From assembly GCF_024343735.1 (NCBI RefSeq), contig NZ_RJUE01000052.1:62001-126000 (forward strand): a stretch of DNA of 64,000 bases, read 5' to 3'. The DNA comes from Lacihabitans sp. CCS-44 (lineage in GTDB: Bacteria > Bacteroidota > Bacteroidia > Cytophagales > Spirosomataceae). The first letter of the stretch is position 1; every line of letters begins with the position of its first letter. The notes under the pieces were generated by a model. It saw nothing but the letters and a program-made list of their open reading frames with translations. It had not been told where the DNA came from and made no database searches. Positions 17,503-25,971 of the stretch are shown here, in pieces. A program made the position numbers and the translations under genes.

Positions 17503-17838
17503 TTAGAATAACTCCAAGACTCCAAATTCTGTTTGTTTCGAAAATTCCTCCAGTTTTGAAATGCATGAAAGCAGTAGTGATTCTAAATATTTTGAAGACT
17601 GGTTTCCGGTTTTAAGAATTACCACCTTTGGCGGAAAGCCTTTGAAGTTCACCAAATCAACGAAATCTTCATCATTGGATATAATGATACAATTATTTTT
17701 ATGTACAAAATTCCAAATTCCTATATCTTTTGAAGGAACTTCTAAACCAATTTTTTCAACATGATTACAATCAAAACCCAATTTGTTTATAGATTTTGCT
17801 AGTCTCCAAGACAAATTTGCATCCAAAAGTAATTTCAT
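17503..17838 (-). CDS. PIN-like toxin, DUF5615 family
   Basis: A 111-residue protein. MKLLLDANLSWRLA starts with the conserved Asp of PIN-like nucleases, and IIISNDEDFVDL supplies the second acidic cluster; PPKVVILKTGN is the usual third strand. DUF5615 proteins resemble the Mut7-C PIN-like fold and are the presumed toxins of DUF433/DUF5615 pairs; RNase activity is predicted by fold and not shown here. It lies one base after the DUF433 antitoxin stop, so the two are cotranscribed. All expected acidic residues appear intact. Confidence 0.85.
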   Translation of the reverse strand: MKLLLDANLSWRLAKSINKLGFDCNHVEKIGLEVPSKDIGIWNFVHKNNCIIISNDEDFVDLVNFKGFPPKVVILKTGNQSSKYLESLLLSCISKLEEFSKQTEFGVLELF

Positions 17839-17839
17839 T

Positions 17840-18067
17840 TCAGACTATGATTGTTTTTATCATAGCTTCTCTATTTGCAGAAAAAGACAAAGCCGCAAAA
17901 ATGGCTTCCTCTGATAAAAGTGGATAGTCATTTAATATTTCTTGATTGGTCATACCCGATGCTAGCCATTCCAAAATGTCGGTTACACAAATACGTGTAC
18001 CCTTGATGCATGGCTTTCCGAATCTGATTTGAGAATCTATGGATATTAAATTAGAATTTGCTACCAT
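17840..18067 (-). CDS. DUF433 family antitoxin
   Basis: A 75-residue protein. The family pattern is clear: RFGKPCIKGTRICVTDILEWLASGMTNQEILNDYPLLSEEAIFAAL, a small helical domain with a winged or HTH-like fold. DUF433 genes usually sit directly before a DUF5615 PIN-like gene and are taken to be its antitoxin. Here the toxin start codon follows one base after this stop. Such antitoxins commonly repress their own promoter; no operator is obvious in the AT-rich 70 bases upstream. Confidence 0.87.
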   Translation of the reverse strand: MVANSNLISIDSQIRFGKPCIKGTRICVTDILEWLASGMTNQEILNDYPLLSEEAIFAALSFSANREAMIKTIIV

Positions 18068-18142
18068 ATTTAAACTTTAATTTTTAAAATTACGCACATT
18101 GTCAGATTATCCAAATAAAGTATTCTAAAAATCCATTAATCT

Positions 18143-19660
18143 TCAAAAATCAAACTTAATCCCCTGAGCCAATGGCAAAGTTTTGCCATAATTAATGGTA
18201 TTGGTTTGACGACGCATATAAGCTTTCCAGGCATCTGAGCCGCTTTCTCGGCCACCGCCGGTTTCTTTTTCACCACCAAAAGCTCCGCCAATTTCAGCTC
18301 CTGATGTCCCGATATTTACGTTGGCTATTCCACAGTCTGAGCCCGCATTTGACAAAAAACATTCTGATTCTTGCATGTTGTTGGTAAATATGGCAGATGA
18401 AAGCCCTTGAGGTACAGCATTTTGTAAGATTATGGCTTCCTCCAATGTTTCATAACCTATAACATAAAGAATAGGTGCAAAGGTCTCATTACAAACCACT
18501 TCTATCTGTTCTTTGACTTCAATTATTGTTGGCTCTACATAACATTTGCCCAAATTTTGAAGAATATTTCCACCATATTTTAGTTCTCCCCCATCATTTA
18601 TAGCTTTCGTGATAGCATCCAAATACATATCTACTGCTGCTTCATCTATCAATGGCCCGATGTGATTTTCTTTGTTCAGTGGATCGCCTATTTTCATTTG
18701 ACCATAAGCCGAAACCAAACTTTCTACCAATCTATCTTTCAATGAATTATGCACAATCAAACGCCTTGTACTAGTGCATCGTTGCCCAGCAGTTCCTACC
18801 GCTCCAAAAACTATGGCTGGCACGGCTAATTTCAAATCAGCATCCTGTGTAACGATTATCGCATTATTTCCTCCTAATTCCAACAAGCTTTTTCCTAGCC
18901 TGGCTGCTACATTTTGTGCCACAGCTTTGCCCATTCTTGTACTTCCAGTAGCCGAAACCAAAGCTACTCGTGGATCTTTCGACATCAACTCTCCAATACT
19001 TCTATCACCAACTATCAGGCAAGACACGCCTTCAGGAACTTGATTGTTTTTTAGTACCTCTGTAATGATATTTTGACATGCAATACCAGATAGCGGGGCT
19101 TTTTCTGATGGCTTCCAAACACATACATCACCACAAATCCAAGCCAACATCGCATTCCATGACCACACAGCCACTGGGAAATTAAACGCTGAGATAATTC
19201 CAACAATACCAATTGGGTGCCATTGCTCATACATTCGGTGCATAGGTCGCTCAGAGTGCATGGTGAGCCCGTATAATTGTCGTGATAAACCAACCGCAAA
19301 ATCACAGATATCGATTATTTCTTGTACCTCGCCCAAGCCTTCTTGTAAGCTTTTACCCATCTCATAGCTTACCAAATGCCCCAAATCAACTTTGTGTTTT
19401 CTGAAAGCATCACCCATTTGTCTTATTATTTCTCCCCTTTTGGGAGCTGGGAAAGCCTTCCATTCTAAAAAAGCTTGTTCGGCCTTTACTATTATTTTTT
19501 CAAAATCTTGTTCAGTTCCTAAATTTACGGAAGCTATCAGGCTGTCGTTGGTGGGCGAAAACGAGTCTATCTTTTCACCTTTCCCTTCCCAAAAATCCAA
19601 TCCTGTAGAAATTCCTTGGTTATAATCATTTATGCCCAAGCGGGCTAATACTTCTTTCAT
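18143..19660 (-). CDS. ALDH7-type aldehyde dehydrogenase (alpha-aminoadipate semialdehyde dehydrogenase-like)
   Basis: A 505-residue NAD(P)-dependent aldehyde dehydrogenase. The catalytic cysteine lies in GTAGQRCTSTRRLIVH, a form of the motif characteristic of the ALDH7 (antiquitin) family, and the catalytic glutamate is in LLELGGNNAI. The N-terminal NYNQGIS and C-terminal GGAFGGEKETGGGRESGSDAWKAYMRRQTNTINYG also match ALDH7. Known members oxidise alpha-aminoadipic semialdehyde in lysine breakdown. No other lysine genes are nearby, so the pathway is inferred from family only. It is divergent from the S1/P1-like gene. Confidence 0.9.
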   Translation of the reverse strand: MKEVLARLGINDYNQGISTGLDFWEGKGEKIDSFSPTNDSLIASVNLGTEQDFEKIIVKAEQAFLEWKAFPAPKRGEIIRQMGDAFRKHKVDLGHLVSYEMGKSLQEGLGEVQEIIDICDFAVGLSRQLYGLTMHSERPMHRMYEQWHPIGIVGIISAFNFPVAVWSWNAMLAWICGDVCVWKPSEKAPLSGIACQNIITEVLKNNQVPEGVSCLIVGDRSIGELMSKDPRVALVSATGSTRMGKAVAQNVAARLGKSLLELGGNNAIIVTQDADLKLAVPAIVFGAVGTAGQRCTSTRRLIVHNSLKDRLVESLVSAYGQMKIGDPLNKENHIGPLIDEAAVDMYLDAITKAINDGGELKYGGNILQNLGKCYVEPTIIEVKEQIEVVCNETFAPILYVIGYETLEEAIILQNAVPQGLSSAIFTNNMQESECFLSNAGSDCGIANVNIGTSGAEIGGAFGGEKETGGGRESGSDAWKAYMRRQTNTINYGKTLPLAQGIKFDF

Positions 19661-19681
19661 TTGTTGACGAATGTTAATTCA

Positions 19682-19689
19682 CAAATTTA
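19682..19689 (-). promoter_or_regulatory. -7 promoter element of the ALDH7 gene
   Basis: On the minus strand this reads TAAATTTG, an exact TAnnTTTG match 22 nt before the start codon. Confidence 0.4.
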
Positions 19690-19700
19690 TTAATTATTCT

Positions 19701-19732
19701 TTTAGATTTCTTGTTTAAAATTATTAGGTTTG
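19701..19732 (+). promoter_or_regulatory. Promoter of the S1/P1-like hydrolase cluster
   Basis: TAGGTTTG at 19725-19732 matches TAnnTTTG; TTTA at 19701-19704 is a one-mismatch -33 box with a 20-nt spacer. The ATG at 19753 follows 20 nt later, which supports that start over an in-frame TTG at 19711. Confidence 0.5.
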
Positions 19733-19752
19733 AAAAACTAAATACCAAATCA

Positions 19753-20730
19753 ATGCTTTTAAACATAATCCTCACGATTCTTACGTTATTTTATTCTGAA
19801 AAAACAGCAACAAATCCACCAGTCTGGGGATTTTATTCACATAGTCTAATAAATAGATTAGCAGTCTATAGCTTACCTCCAGAAATGCTCGGTTTTTTCA
19901 AACAAAACATTGATTATGTGACAGATAATGCGGTAAATCCTGACCAAAGAAGATACGCAGTAGTGGGCGAGGCTCCTCGTCACTTTATAGATTTGGACGA
20001 TTACCCAGATTCTGTAAAAGTCATTTTGCCCAAACTCAATTGGAATCAAGCGGTGGAAAAATTCACAGAAGATTCGCTCCTTGCACATGGAATAGTGCCT
20101 TGGCAAATACAAAGAATGAAGTACCAACTTACTCAGGCATTTATAAAAAAAGACAACAAAGATATATTGAGAATAGCGACTGACTTGGGTCACTATATTG
20201 CTGATGCCAATGTTCCGCTGCATACCACCCGAAACTATAACGGCCAACTAACCAACCAAGTAGGTATTCATGGTTTTTGGGAATCCCGACTGCCCGAACT
20301 GTTTAGCAAGGATTACGATATGTTTATAGGTCAGGCAGAATATGAAAACAATATTCAAAAACGATCATGGAGTGCGGTTCTGAATGCCAATGCTGCCTTA
20401 GATTCCGTTTTGCTTTTTGAGAAAATTCTAACTCAAAAAATGGATGAAGAAAAGAAATTTACAATAGAAGAGAGAAATGGTGTTACCGTAAAAACATATT
20501 CTAGGAATTTCTCGAAAGAATACCACAAAATGCTTGATAATCAAGTAGAAAGACAGATGAAAGCTTCTGTAAAAATGATAACTGATGTGTGGTTTACTGC
20601 ATGGGTAGATGCAGGTCAGCCAGACTTAAAAACCATACCTAAACTTGAAATAGACGCAAAAGAAGAACAAGAAGTAATGAAAGCTTGGTTGCAGCGTTTA
20701 TTGAATGTAAGAAAAGAAGCCGATAATTGA
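19753..20730 (+). CDS. S1/P1 nuclease or zinc phospholipase C-like exported hydrolase
   Basis: A 325-residue protein with an N-terminal hydrophobic signal (MLLNIILTILTLFYS). The mature start carries PPVWGFYSHSLINRLAV, and later HFIDLDDY, DLGHYIADANVPLHTTRNYNGQ and GIHGFWESRLPEL supply the Trp, His and Asp residues that hold three zinc ions in the phospholipase C/S1-P1 nuclease fold. Activity on phospholipids or on single-stranded nucleic acid cannot be told apart from sequence. An exported DUF922 metalloprotein gene starts 1 nt after its stop, so the two are cotranscribed and probably both act in the periplasm. Confidence 0.75.
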   Translation: MLLNIILTILTLFYSEKTATNPPVWGFYSHSLINRLAVYSLPPEMLGFFKQNIDYVTDNAVNPDQRRYAVVGEAPRHFIDLDDYPDSVKVILPKLNWNQAVEKFTEDSLLAHGIVPWQIQRMKYQLTQAFIKKDNKDILRIATDLGHYIADANVPLHTTRNYNGQLTNQVGIHGFWESRLPELFSKDYDMFIGQAEYENNIQKRSWSAVLNANAALDSVLLFEKILTQKMDEEKKFTIEERNGVTVKTYSRNFSKEYHKMLDNQVERQMKASVKMITDVWFTAWVDAGQPDLKTIPKLEIDAKEEQEVMKAWLQRLLNVRKEADN

Positions 20731-20731
20731 T

Positions 20732-21814
20732 TTGAAAACTTTCCTCATTTTATTTTCTATATTTTACTGCCAAAATGCTGCTTTGGGTCAATATTCCTTT
20801 GTCCTAAACAAAAAAAATGTAAACATAAAAAACTCTGATTTTGAAGTAATTAGTATAAAAAATGACACAAAGAACAACTCGAAGTATTTTGGTGAGCTTT
20901 ATATAAATGATAAACAGAAGCAGAAAATTGGTTTTGAACAAAGTATCGAAAAAAGCATCGAAAATTATTATAAACTATATAATTCTGGCTCAAAAAAAGT
21001 AAAAGTCTTGGTCATTATTAAGCATTTCGCGATAACGGAAACTTTTATAAACAGCAATCAGATTTCTGGAAATATAAAATATGATATTGAGGCCTATTTT
21101 GTTGACAATAAAGACACTACGAAGTTTTGCAACTCAAGAAATTCTGCTAAATATAATCGGACGATTCAAACTTCCATGTTACCCAATGTGGAAAAACAGA
21201 TTATTGAAACACTGGACAACGGCTTGAAATACATTATTGGATATATAAAAAATTCGAAAGGAAATCTTGAGGCATTTGCTACGGATTCTAGAGTTATAAT
21301 TAAGCCATTCTATGTAAAGCCAGCTATTGATACAGTCTATTATCAACAAAGAAAAGTTAATTGGGCCGATTTTAATGGTCCAATTAGAGGAGGCAACCAG
21401 TATGGAGCAGCAATATTTACCAGTTTTGGATTTGACAGCAAGCTTTCTGTAGAAAATAATATAATTACTGCCGAAATAACCCCGAAAGTATATACCGACA
21501 AAAATATGTCTTGGGCAAAGTCAGAAGTAAAAACGCCTTATGCACTTGCACACGAGCAACTTCACTTTGATATTTGCTATCTAAACACACTCAGATATTT
21601 ACAAAAAATTAAAACCTTAAAGGAAAATTCTCGAGATGACCTCATCAGCAGAATTCAGTATGAATATCTGGAATTCTACAAAACTACGCACACCATGCAG
21701 GCTCAATATGACGACGAAACGAACCACAGTCTGGTAAAACATAAACAACGAGAATGGGAGGAAAAAATCAAGTCGGAAATCAGGGAAATAGATTTGCAGA
21801 AAATCTTCAATTAA
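20732..21814 (+). CDS. Exported DUF922-like zinc metalloprotein
   Basis: A 360-residue protein with a signal peptide ending near ALGQ. I place the start at TTG 20732, one base after the preceding stop, because it begins the signal sequence MKTFLILFSIFYC. The C-terminal third has KVNWADFNGPI and the zinc motif HEQLH (HExxH) in YALAHEQLHFDICYLNTLRYL, the pattern of DUF922 putative proteases. The N-terminal 190 residues have no motif I recognise. It is cotranscribed with the S1/P1-like hydrolase. Its substrate is unknown. Confidence 0.72.
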   Translation: MKTFLILFSIFYCQNAALGQYSFVLNKKNVNIKNSDFEVISIKNDTKNNSKYFGELYINDKQKQKIGFEQSIEKSIENYYKLYNSGSKKVKVLVIIKHFAITETFINSNQISGNIKYDIEAYFVDNKDTTKFCNSRNSAKYNRTIQTSMLPNVEKQIIETLDNGLKYIIGYIKNSKGNLEAFATDSRVIIKPFYVKPAIDTVYYQQRKVNWADFNGPIRGGNQYGAAIFTSFGFDSKLSVENNIITAEITPKVYTDKNMSWAKSEVKTPYALAHEQLHFDICYLNTLRYLQKIKTLKENSRDDLISRIQYEYLEFYKTTHTMQAQYDDETNHSLVKHKQREWEEKIKSEIREIDLQKIFN

Positions 21815-21843
21815 TACTTATTTTTGAGAAAACTTAATGCTTT

Positions 21844-22344
21844 ATGCTGCAAATAGCCGTAGCAGTTCTGTATTTTATCAACAAAGTACTTCTGAGTCTT
21901 GACAAAAAGTTGGGTTGGCAAATAGGTATCGCCGCTTCGCTTTTGGCCTTTATTTATTTTTTCACACTTAAACTATACATATTAGTCGGTTTGGAGACAG
22001 GTTTTTTCGGCATTCAGTTTTTTGGGCTTATCAACCACAAAAAGGAGATGAAATACGAAAACCTTTTGTATGCAATAATGGTTGTGCTGCTCCTTTTCTT
22101 ATATTTTGTGCTAAAAAATAGCTCAATTCTTGAATTTCTAATTTCTGCTGATTTTATACTGGCTATATTTTTATTAGCCAAAAGAAAAACAATTCTTGGC
22201 TGGATATCGATGTTAATCGGCCACTTGATGATGGCTTATTTTACCTATCAAAACCAACAATTTTTCTTTGCTACCATGCAAGTACTCTCAATAGTGGTTT
22301 CTGTTTTTGCTATTTATCGAAATCGCTCATTTACAAGTCAATAG
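21844..22344 (+). CDS. Multi-pass membrane protein, possibly PnuC-like
   Basis: A 166-residue protein with six or so hydrophobic helices: about residues 1-16, 24-45, 47-62, 72-91, 94-112 and 118-160. The early GWQIGIAASLLAF and LETGFFGIQFFGLI segments recall PnuC-type vitamin transporters, but the substrate-site motifs are not clear, so this is tentative. It follows the DUF922 gene by 29 nt and its last 14 bases overlap the 3' end of the convergent polysaccharide deacetylase gene. Confidence 0.6.
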   Translation: MLQIAVAVLYFINKVLLSLDKKLGWQIGIAASLLAFIYFFTLKLYILVGLETGFFGIQFFGLINHKKEMKYENLLYAIMVVLLLFLYFVLKNSSILEFLISADFILAIFLLAKRKTILGWISMLIGHLMMAYFTYQNQQFFFATMQVLSIVVSVFAIYRNRSFTSQ

Positions 22345-22948
22345 CACAAAACGCATAACCTTTTTTTGAAAAATACACCAAATATTTCGGCAGCACATAA
22401 TAAAGATTTTTCTGAGCTTTTAGGCTGTCATGAAAAAGAACTATTGAGCCAGATTTTGTTTTTCTGATAGCATTTTCTAGGCATTTTTCTGCATTAAAAC
22501 TCTTATCATAATCTCTTGTTAAAACACTCCACATTAATATTTTATGTGTTTTTAAAATCTCTTTCGCTTGTGTTGGTTTTAATTGACCGTAAGGTGGCCT
22601 GAACAATTGTGTTTGTGCTTTATTTATTATTTCTATAGAATTCTGAAATTCTGTAAAATTCTTTAAATATGCGTCATTTTCTGTTTTCCAGCCCTTTAGG
22701 TGATTCTGTGTATGATTTCCTACAGCATGACCAGCTGCTACTACCTTTTCATATATTTCATGATGTTTCAAAACGTTCTCACCAACGCAAAAAAAGGTTG
22801 CTTTGGCATTAAATATTTTTAATTGTTCCAAAACCCATTCCGTAACTTCTGGAATAGGGCCATCGTCAAACGTCAAATAGATTTTCTTTTCAGCAGTTTT
22901 TATTCGCCAAATGTATTTTGGAAACAGTATTTCAAATAACCTCGTCAT
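22331..22948 (-). CDS. Polysaccharide deacetylase (NodB domain, CE4 family)
   Basis: A 205-residue enzyme. The NodB motifs are in order: IYLTFDDGP (catalytic and metal Asp), HTQNH in GNHTQNHLKGW (metal HxxxH), RPPYGQ, a DYD segment in VLTRDYDKSF, and VLFHDS. CE4 enzymes remove N-acetyl (or O-acetyl) groups from peptidoglycan, chitin-like chains or exopolysaccharide. I chose ATG 22948 because its ATGA overlaps the stop of the upstream glycosyltransferase gene, which indicates translational coupling. There is no signal peptide; an earlier TTG at 22969 would not add one. Acting on a lipid-linked or newly made glycan made by its neighbour is an inference. Confidence 0.88.
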   Translation of the reverse strand: MTRLFEILFPKYIWRIKTAEKKIYLTFDDGPIPEVTEWVLEQLKIFNAKATFFCVGENVLKHHEIYEKVVAAGHAVGNHTQNHLKGWKTENDAYLKNFTEFQNSIEIINKAQTQLFRPPYGQLKPTQAKEILKTHKILMWSVLTRDYDKSFNAEKCLENAIRKTKSGSIVLFHDSLKAQKNLYYVLPKYLVYFSKKGYAFCAIDL

Positions 22949-24057
22949 TGTAATTTTCTTCCTTTCCAATTATAGTTTTTGTTCATAAACAATGAATTCA
23001 ACCCAAAAAACACCACATATAGTGGATAAAATATTTGAACTATCAGTATAAATAAAATACTACTTTTCTTCTTCAAAAAGCCCAAAACTAATGCTAAAAA
23101 GATAAATTCAAAAACATATCTTATCGCCAATATAGACCATAATCCACTTATAGTTAAATATATAGTGAATAAATTCACAACGAAAACAAACATTGCAATT
23201 AACTTAGGCAAATAAGAATCGTACTTTGTCCATTTGCTGGCCCACCGTTTTCTTTGGTTGTAAAAAGCCACCACTGACTCGCAAGTATTAGTTTCAACAA
23301 TGGCTTCTTTTGATTTTGCAAAAAAGACCCCATCTGTGTACTTATGCTGTATTTTATGCATCAAAAACTCATCGTCACCTGAGGCCAGCTCGTTATTTCC
23401 ATCGTAACCATTTACATCCATAAATGCACTTTTTCTGTAGGCAATATTTGCACCACTACACATGTTTGGTTTTCCTAAAAATATTGACACCGCTGCACTT
23501 CCAACCAACGATGCAAACTCCACAATTTGGACCTTTTCCCAAATTTTATTAAAAAAACCACCCCCACTTTCAAAGAAAGTAACAGGCCCAGAAATTAACT
23601 TAATACGCTCATTATTAAATATTTCAGCATATTTAGCAAGGAGCTTTGTCGGCAATACACAATCTCCATCTGTGCAAAAAATCAAATCATGCTTAGCTAC
23701 ACCAATTGCTTTGGTAATTGCATTTTTCTTTGGAGCGTTTCCTCGCTCTTCATTTGAAAGATATAGTATTTTCAAGTCTAACAAAGCTAAAAATGCTTCT
23801 GCTATTTTCACTGTGTCATCTTCAGATGAGTCATCTATAAGTATAACCTCAAAATTCTTTTCATTCTGATTTACAATGCTTTCGAGCAGTTTTCGAACGT
23901 TTTTAGACTCATTTCTCACTGGTATTATTATGGAGAATTCAGTATTTGACGGATTATTAAAATGATTAACTTCAAAACTTTGATTCTTCCAAATCACAAT
24001 AAACACCACCATAAGTATGGAATAAACCAAAACAAAAAATATAGCTATAAAAATCAT
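22945..24057 (-). CDS. Membrane glycosyltransferase, GT2 family, processive type
   Basis: A 370-residue protein. A helix at about residues 1-23 is followed by a GT-A domain: FSIIIPVRNESKNVRKLLES, EVILIDDSSEDDT, the metal-binding CTDGDCVLP, GDDEF and the QRKRW motif (QxxRW, typical of processive enzymes such as cellulose, chitin and hyaluronan synthases). Two or three C-terminal helices lie at about 275-350. It extends a glycan at the inner membrane; which sugar is unknown. Its start overlaps the stop of the flippase-like gene by ATGA, and its stop overlaps the deacetylase start the same way. Confidence 0.88.
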   Translation of the reverse strand: MIFIAIFFVLVYSILMVVFIVIWKNQSFEVNHFNNPSNTEFSIIIPVRNESKNVRKLLESIVNQNEKNFEVILIDDSSEDDTVKIAEAFLALLDLKILYLSNEERGNAPKKNAITKAIGVAKHDLIFCTDGDCVLPTKLLAKYAEIFNNERIKLISGPVTFFESGGGFFNKIWEKVQIVEFASLVGSAAVSIFLGKPNMCSGANIAYRKSAFMDVNGYDGNNELASGDDEFLMHKIQHKYTDGVFFAKSKEAIVETNTCESVVAFYNQRKRWASKWTKYDSYLPKLIAMFVFVVNLFTIYLTISGLWSILAIRYVFEFIFLALVLGFLKKKSSILFILIVQIFYPLYVVFFGLNSLFMNKNYNWKGRKLQ

Positions 24058-25028
24058 TCTTTAGGTTTAATAAAAAATCCAATCAAAACAGGCAGAAAAA
24101 TATTGAAAAGCCAAACCACAAAAGTCGCAATTAAAATTAAACTTCCTTCAACATGATACAATCCAAAGAAATTGATACTAATAAATTCTCGAAGCGTTAA
24201 ATCACCAAAAATGTTTAATCCACCACCTACTGTCTTAACCAAAAGTATAAGATTCACTCCAATGAATAAGACTAAGATTGGCAGGTGAATACCTAAACTA
24301 ACATAAAATAGCCAAAATTGCACATTATAAACCAAAGTTCGAGCAATTGACAGTGCCAATATCCCAATTCTAAACTTATTATTAATATTTAACCCCAAAA
24401 CAGACGTTTGCAAATAAGGTTTGATGAAATTTATTCTCTCTAAAAACTGCCACGAAATTTTCAGTCTAAATACAAATAAGAAACCCAAAATACTTACCAG
24501 AATAAAAATCAGTACAGGAACAATGAGCAAATTATGCAATCTATCTTCGGAAATAATCCACCAAAATAGTATAGCCACGCTTCCAAACAATAAAGTCACA
24601 TAAGTTTGACATACACTATTGAAGAAATTTAAAGCCATCACCTCAGTTCTATTTTTTTTCTGAAACCCAACGCTTCTTCCCAAAAAATCACCCAACATCA
24701 ACGGAGTAAATAAACCCACACGAAGCCCTTTCAACACATCAATGGTTGATTGTCTGAATGTTCGAGCCTGCACCTGTTTTGTAAGTAAGTTCCATTTCAG
24801 GATTTCAAAAAAATAATTAAGAAAAAGCAGTGCAATAGCAGCCAAAAAATAAGCTAAATTGCCCTCCAAAGTATGAATTATTTTAAGCAAGAGAGATTTT
24901 GACAAAGTCAAATTAGTAATTTGCCTATACAAAAGGACAAATACAGCTACCAAAAACACTAATTTCAATACTTTCCTAATTCGATAGGAGGATACAAAAG
25001 ACTTTATGCTTTGGTTTTTAAAAATCAA
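24054..25028 (-). CDS. Flippase-like membrane protein, lysylphosphatidylglycerol synthase TM-domain family
   Basis: A 324-residue protein with about eight hydrophobic helices and no soluble catalytic domain. The RQSTIDVLKGLRVGLFTPLMLGDFLGRSVGF and VGGGLNIFGDLTLREFISINFFGL segments match the UPF0104/LPG_synthase_TM family, whose members flip or bind lipids. No ATG is available near the N-terminus; TTG at 25028 is the best start and gives an arginine-rich leader before helix one. It is first in a three-gene coupled operon with a GT2 enzyme and a deacetylase, so transport of a glycolipid or lipid carrier is a reasonable guess. It lies head to head with ruvC, 12 nt apart. Confidence 0.75.
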   Translation of the reverse strand: MIFKNQSIKSFVSSYRIRKVLKLVFLVAVFVLLYRQITNLTLSKSLLLKIIHTLEGNLAYFLAAIALLFLNYFFEILKWNLLTKQVQARTFRQSTIDVLKGLRVGLFTPLMLGDFLGRSVGFQKKNRTEVMALNFFNSVCQTYVTLLFGSVAILFWWIISEDRLHNLLIVPVLIFILVSILGFLFVFRLKISWQFLERINFIKPYLQTSVLGLNINNKFRIGILALSIARTLVYNVQFWLFYVSLGIHLPILVLFIGVNLILLVKTVGGGLNIFGDLTLREFISINFFGLYHVEGSLILIATFVVWLFNIFLPVLIGFFIKPKE

Positions 25029-25040
25029 TATTATTAAAAT

Positions 25041-25613
25041 TTGGAAGCAAATTTAACTGAAAAAATCATACTTGGTGTCGATCCAGGCACACGTATTATG
25101 GGTTACGGGGTTATCTCCGTGAAAGGTTCTAAACTCGAAATTGTCCAATATGGCGTTTTGAAATTGGAAAAATTGGGGTCGCACGAACTTAAACTCAAAA
25201 TGATTTTTGAGCGAATAACCCAGATTATCACCGAATATTTGCCGGATGAGATGGCTATTGAAGCTCCGTTTTATGGAGTAAACGTACAATCTATGTTAAA
25301 ACTTGGTCGAGCTCAAGGCGTTGCTATGGCCGCTGCATTGGCCAAAGACATCAATATAGTTGAGTATTTGCCAAAAAAAGTAAAGCAAAGCGTAACTGGA
25401 AACGGAAATGCAAGTAAAGAGCAAGTGGCTTATATGCTCGAAAAGCTCTTTAACCAAACACTTGAAAAGAAAACATTGGACGCGACAGATGCATTGGCCG
25501 TAGCCGTTTGTCATTTCATGCATGCTAAAACCAAGGCATTAACGGGCAACAATTCTAAGAAAAAAGGATGGTCGGCTTTTTTGTCAGAAAATCCTGAACG
25601 CTTAAAGGATTAA
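25041..25613 (+). CDS. ruvC: Crossover junction endodeoxyribonuclease RuvC
   Basis: A 190-residue Holliday junction resolvase with an RNase H-like fold. The acidic active site is visible in ILGVDPGT (first Asp), MAIEAPFYG (Glu) and LDATDALAVAVCH (the last two Asp). GRAQGVAMAAA and KQSVTGNGNASKEQV bind the junction. The start appears to be TTG 25041; no ATG precedes the conserved core, and the family begins just before it. The C-terminal tail rich in lysine is longer than in the E. coli protein. It stands alone; ruvA and ruvB are not adjacent. Confidence 0.95.
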   Translation: MEANLTEKIILGVDPGTRIMGYGVISVKGSKLEIVQYGVLKLEKLGSHELKLKMIFERITQIITEYLPDEMAIEAPFYGVNVQSMLKLGRAQGVAMAAALAKDINIVEYLPKKVKQSVTGNGNASKEQVAYMLEKLFNQTLEKKTLDATDALAVAVCHFMHAKTKALTGNNSKKKGWSAFLSENPERLKD

Positions 25614-25921
25614 AACTTAATTGTGTGCCTTTCGAAGATGAATAAAATCTCCATTTTCTGACTTGGGTTGAATGAGTATTTGAAAATCAAAACCAGAAAA
25701 GTTGGTGGCAGAATAGATTTCCAAGCAAAATTTATAAAATTCCAAAAACCACAATAATTTGTGCAATACCTCTAAACTGTTTTTTCAGTAAAAATCTATT
25801 TTACGATAGAAATGAAAAAAATATCTAAAAAAACATCAAATAGTAAAGTATTATCTTTCAATTATTTAAGAAAAAAGGTGCGTTTTTATTCGAAAAAACT
25901 AGGATTATTTTCAATCCAAGT
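25614..25921. other. Gene-free interval between ruvC and the tRNA promoter
   Basis: About 300 bases, AT-rich, with stop codons in all frames. I see no hairpin terminator for ruvC, no RNA gene and no repeat here. Confidence 0.6.
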
Positions 25922-25952
25922 TTTGCTAGTAAAAAAAAAGGGTCTATATTTG
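25922..25952 (+). promoter_or_regulatory. Consensus Bacteroidota promoter of the tRNA cluster
   Basis: TTTG at 25922-25925, a 19-nt spacer, then TATATTTG at 25945-25952: both boxes match the primary sigma factor consensus (TTTG, N19, TAnnTTTG) exactly. tRNA-Ser begins 20 nt downstream. Confidence 0.85.
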
Positions 25953-25971
25953 CAAACCTTTTCGGAGAGAC

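Noticed and set aside
22331-25028. A complete cellulose or poly-N-acetylglucosamine synthesis operon
   Set aside because: There is no PilZ, BcsB/BcsC or PgaA-like gene, and the deacetylase lacks a signal peptide, so neither system is supported.
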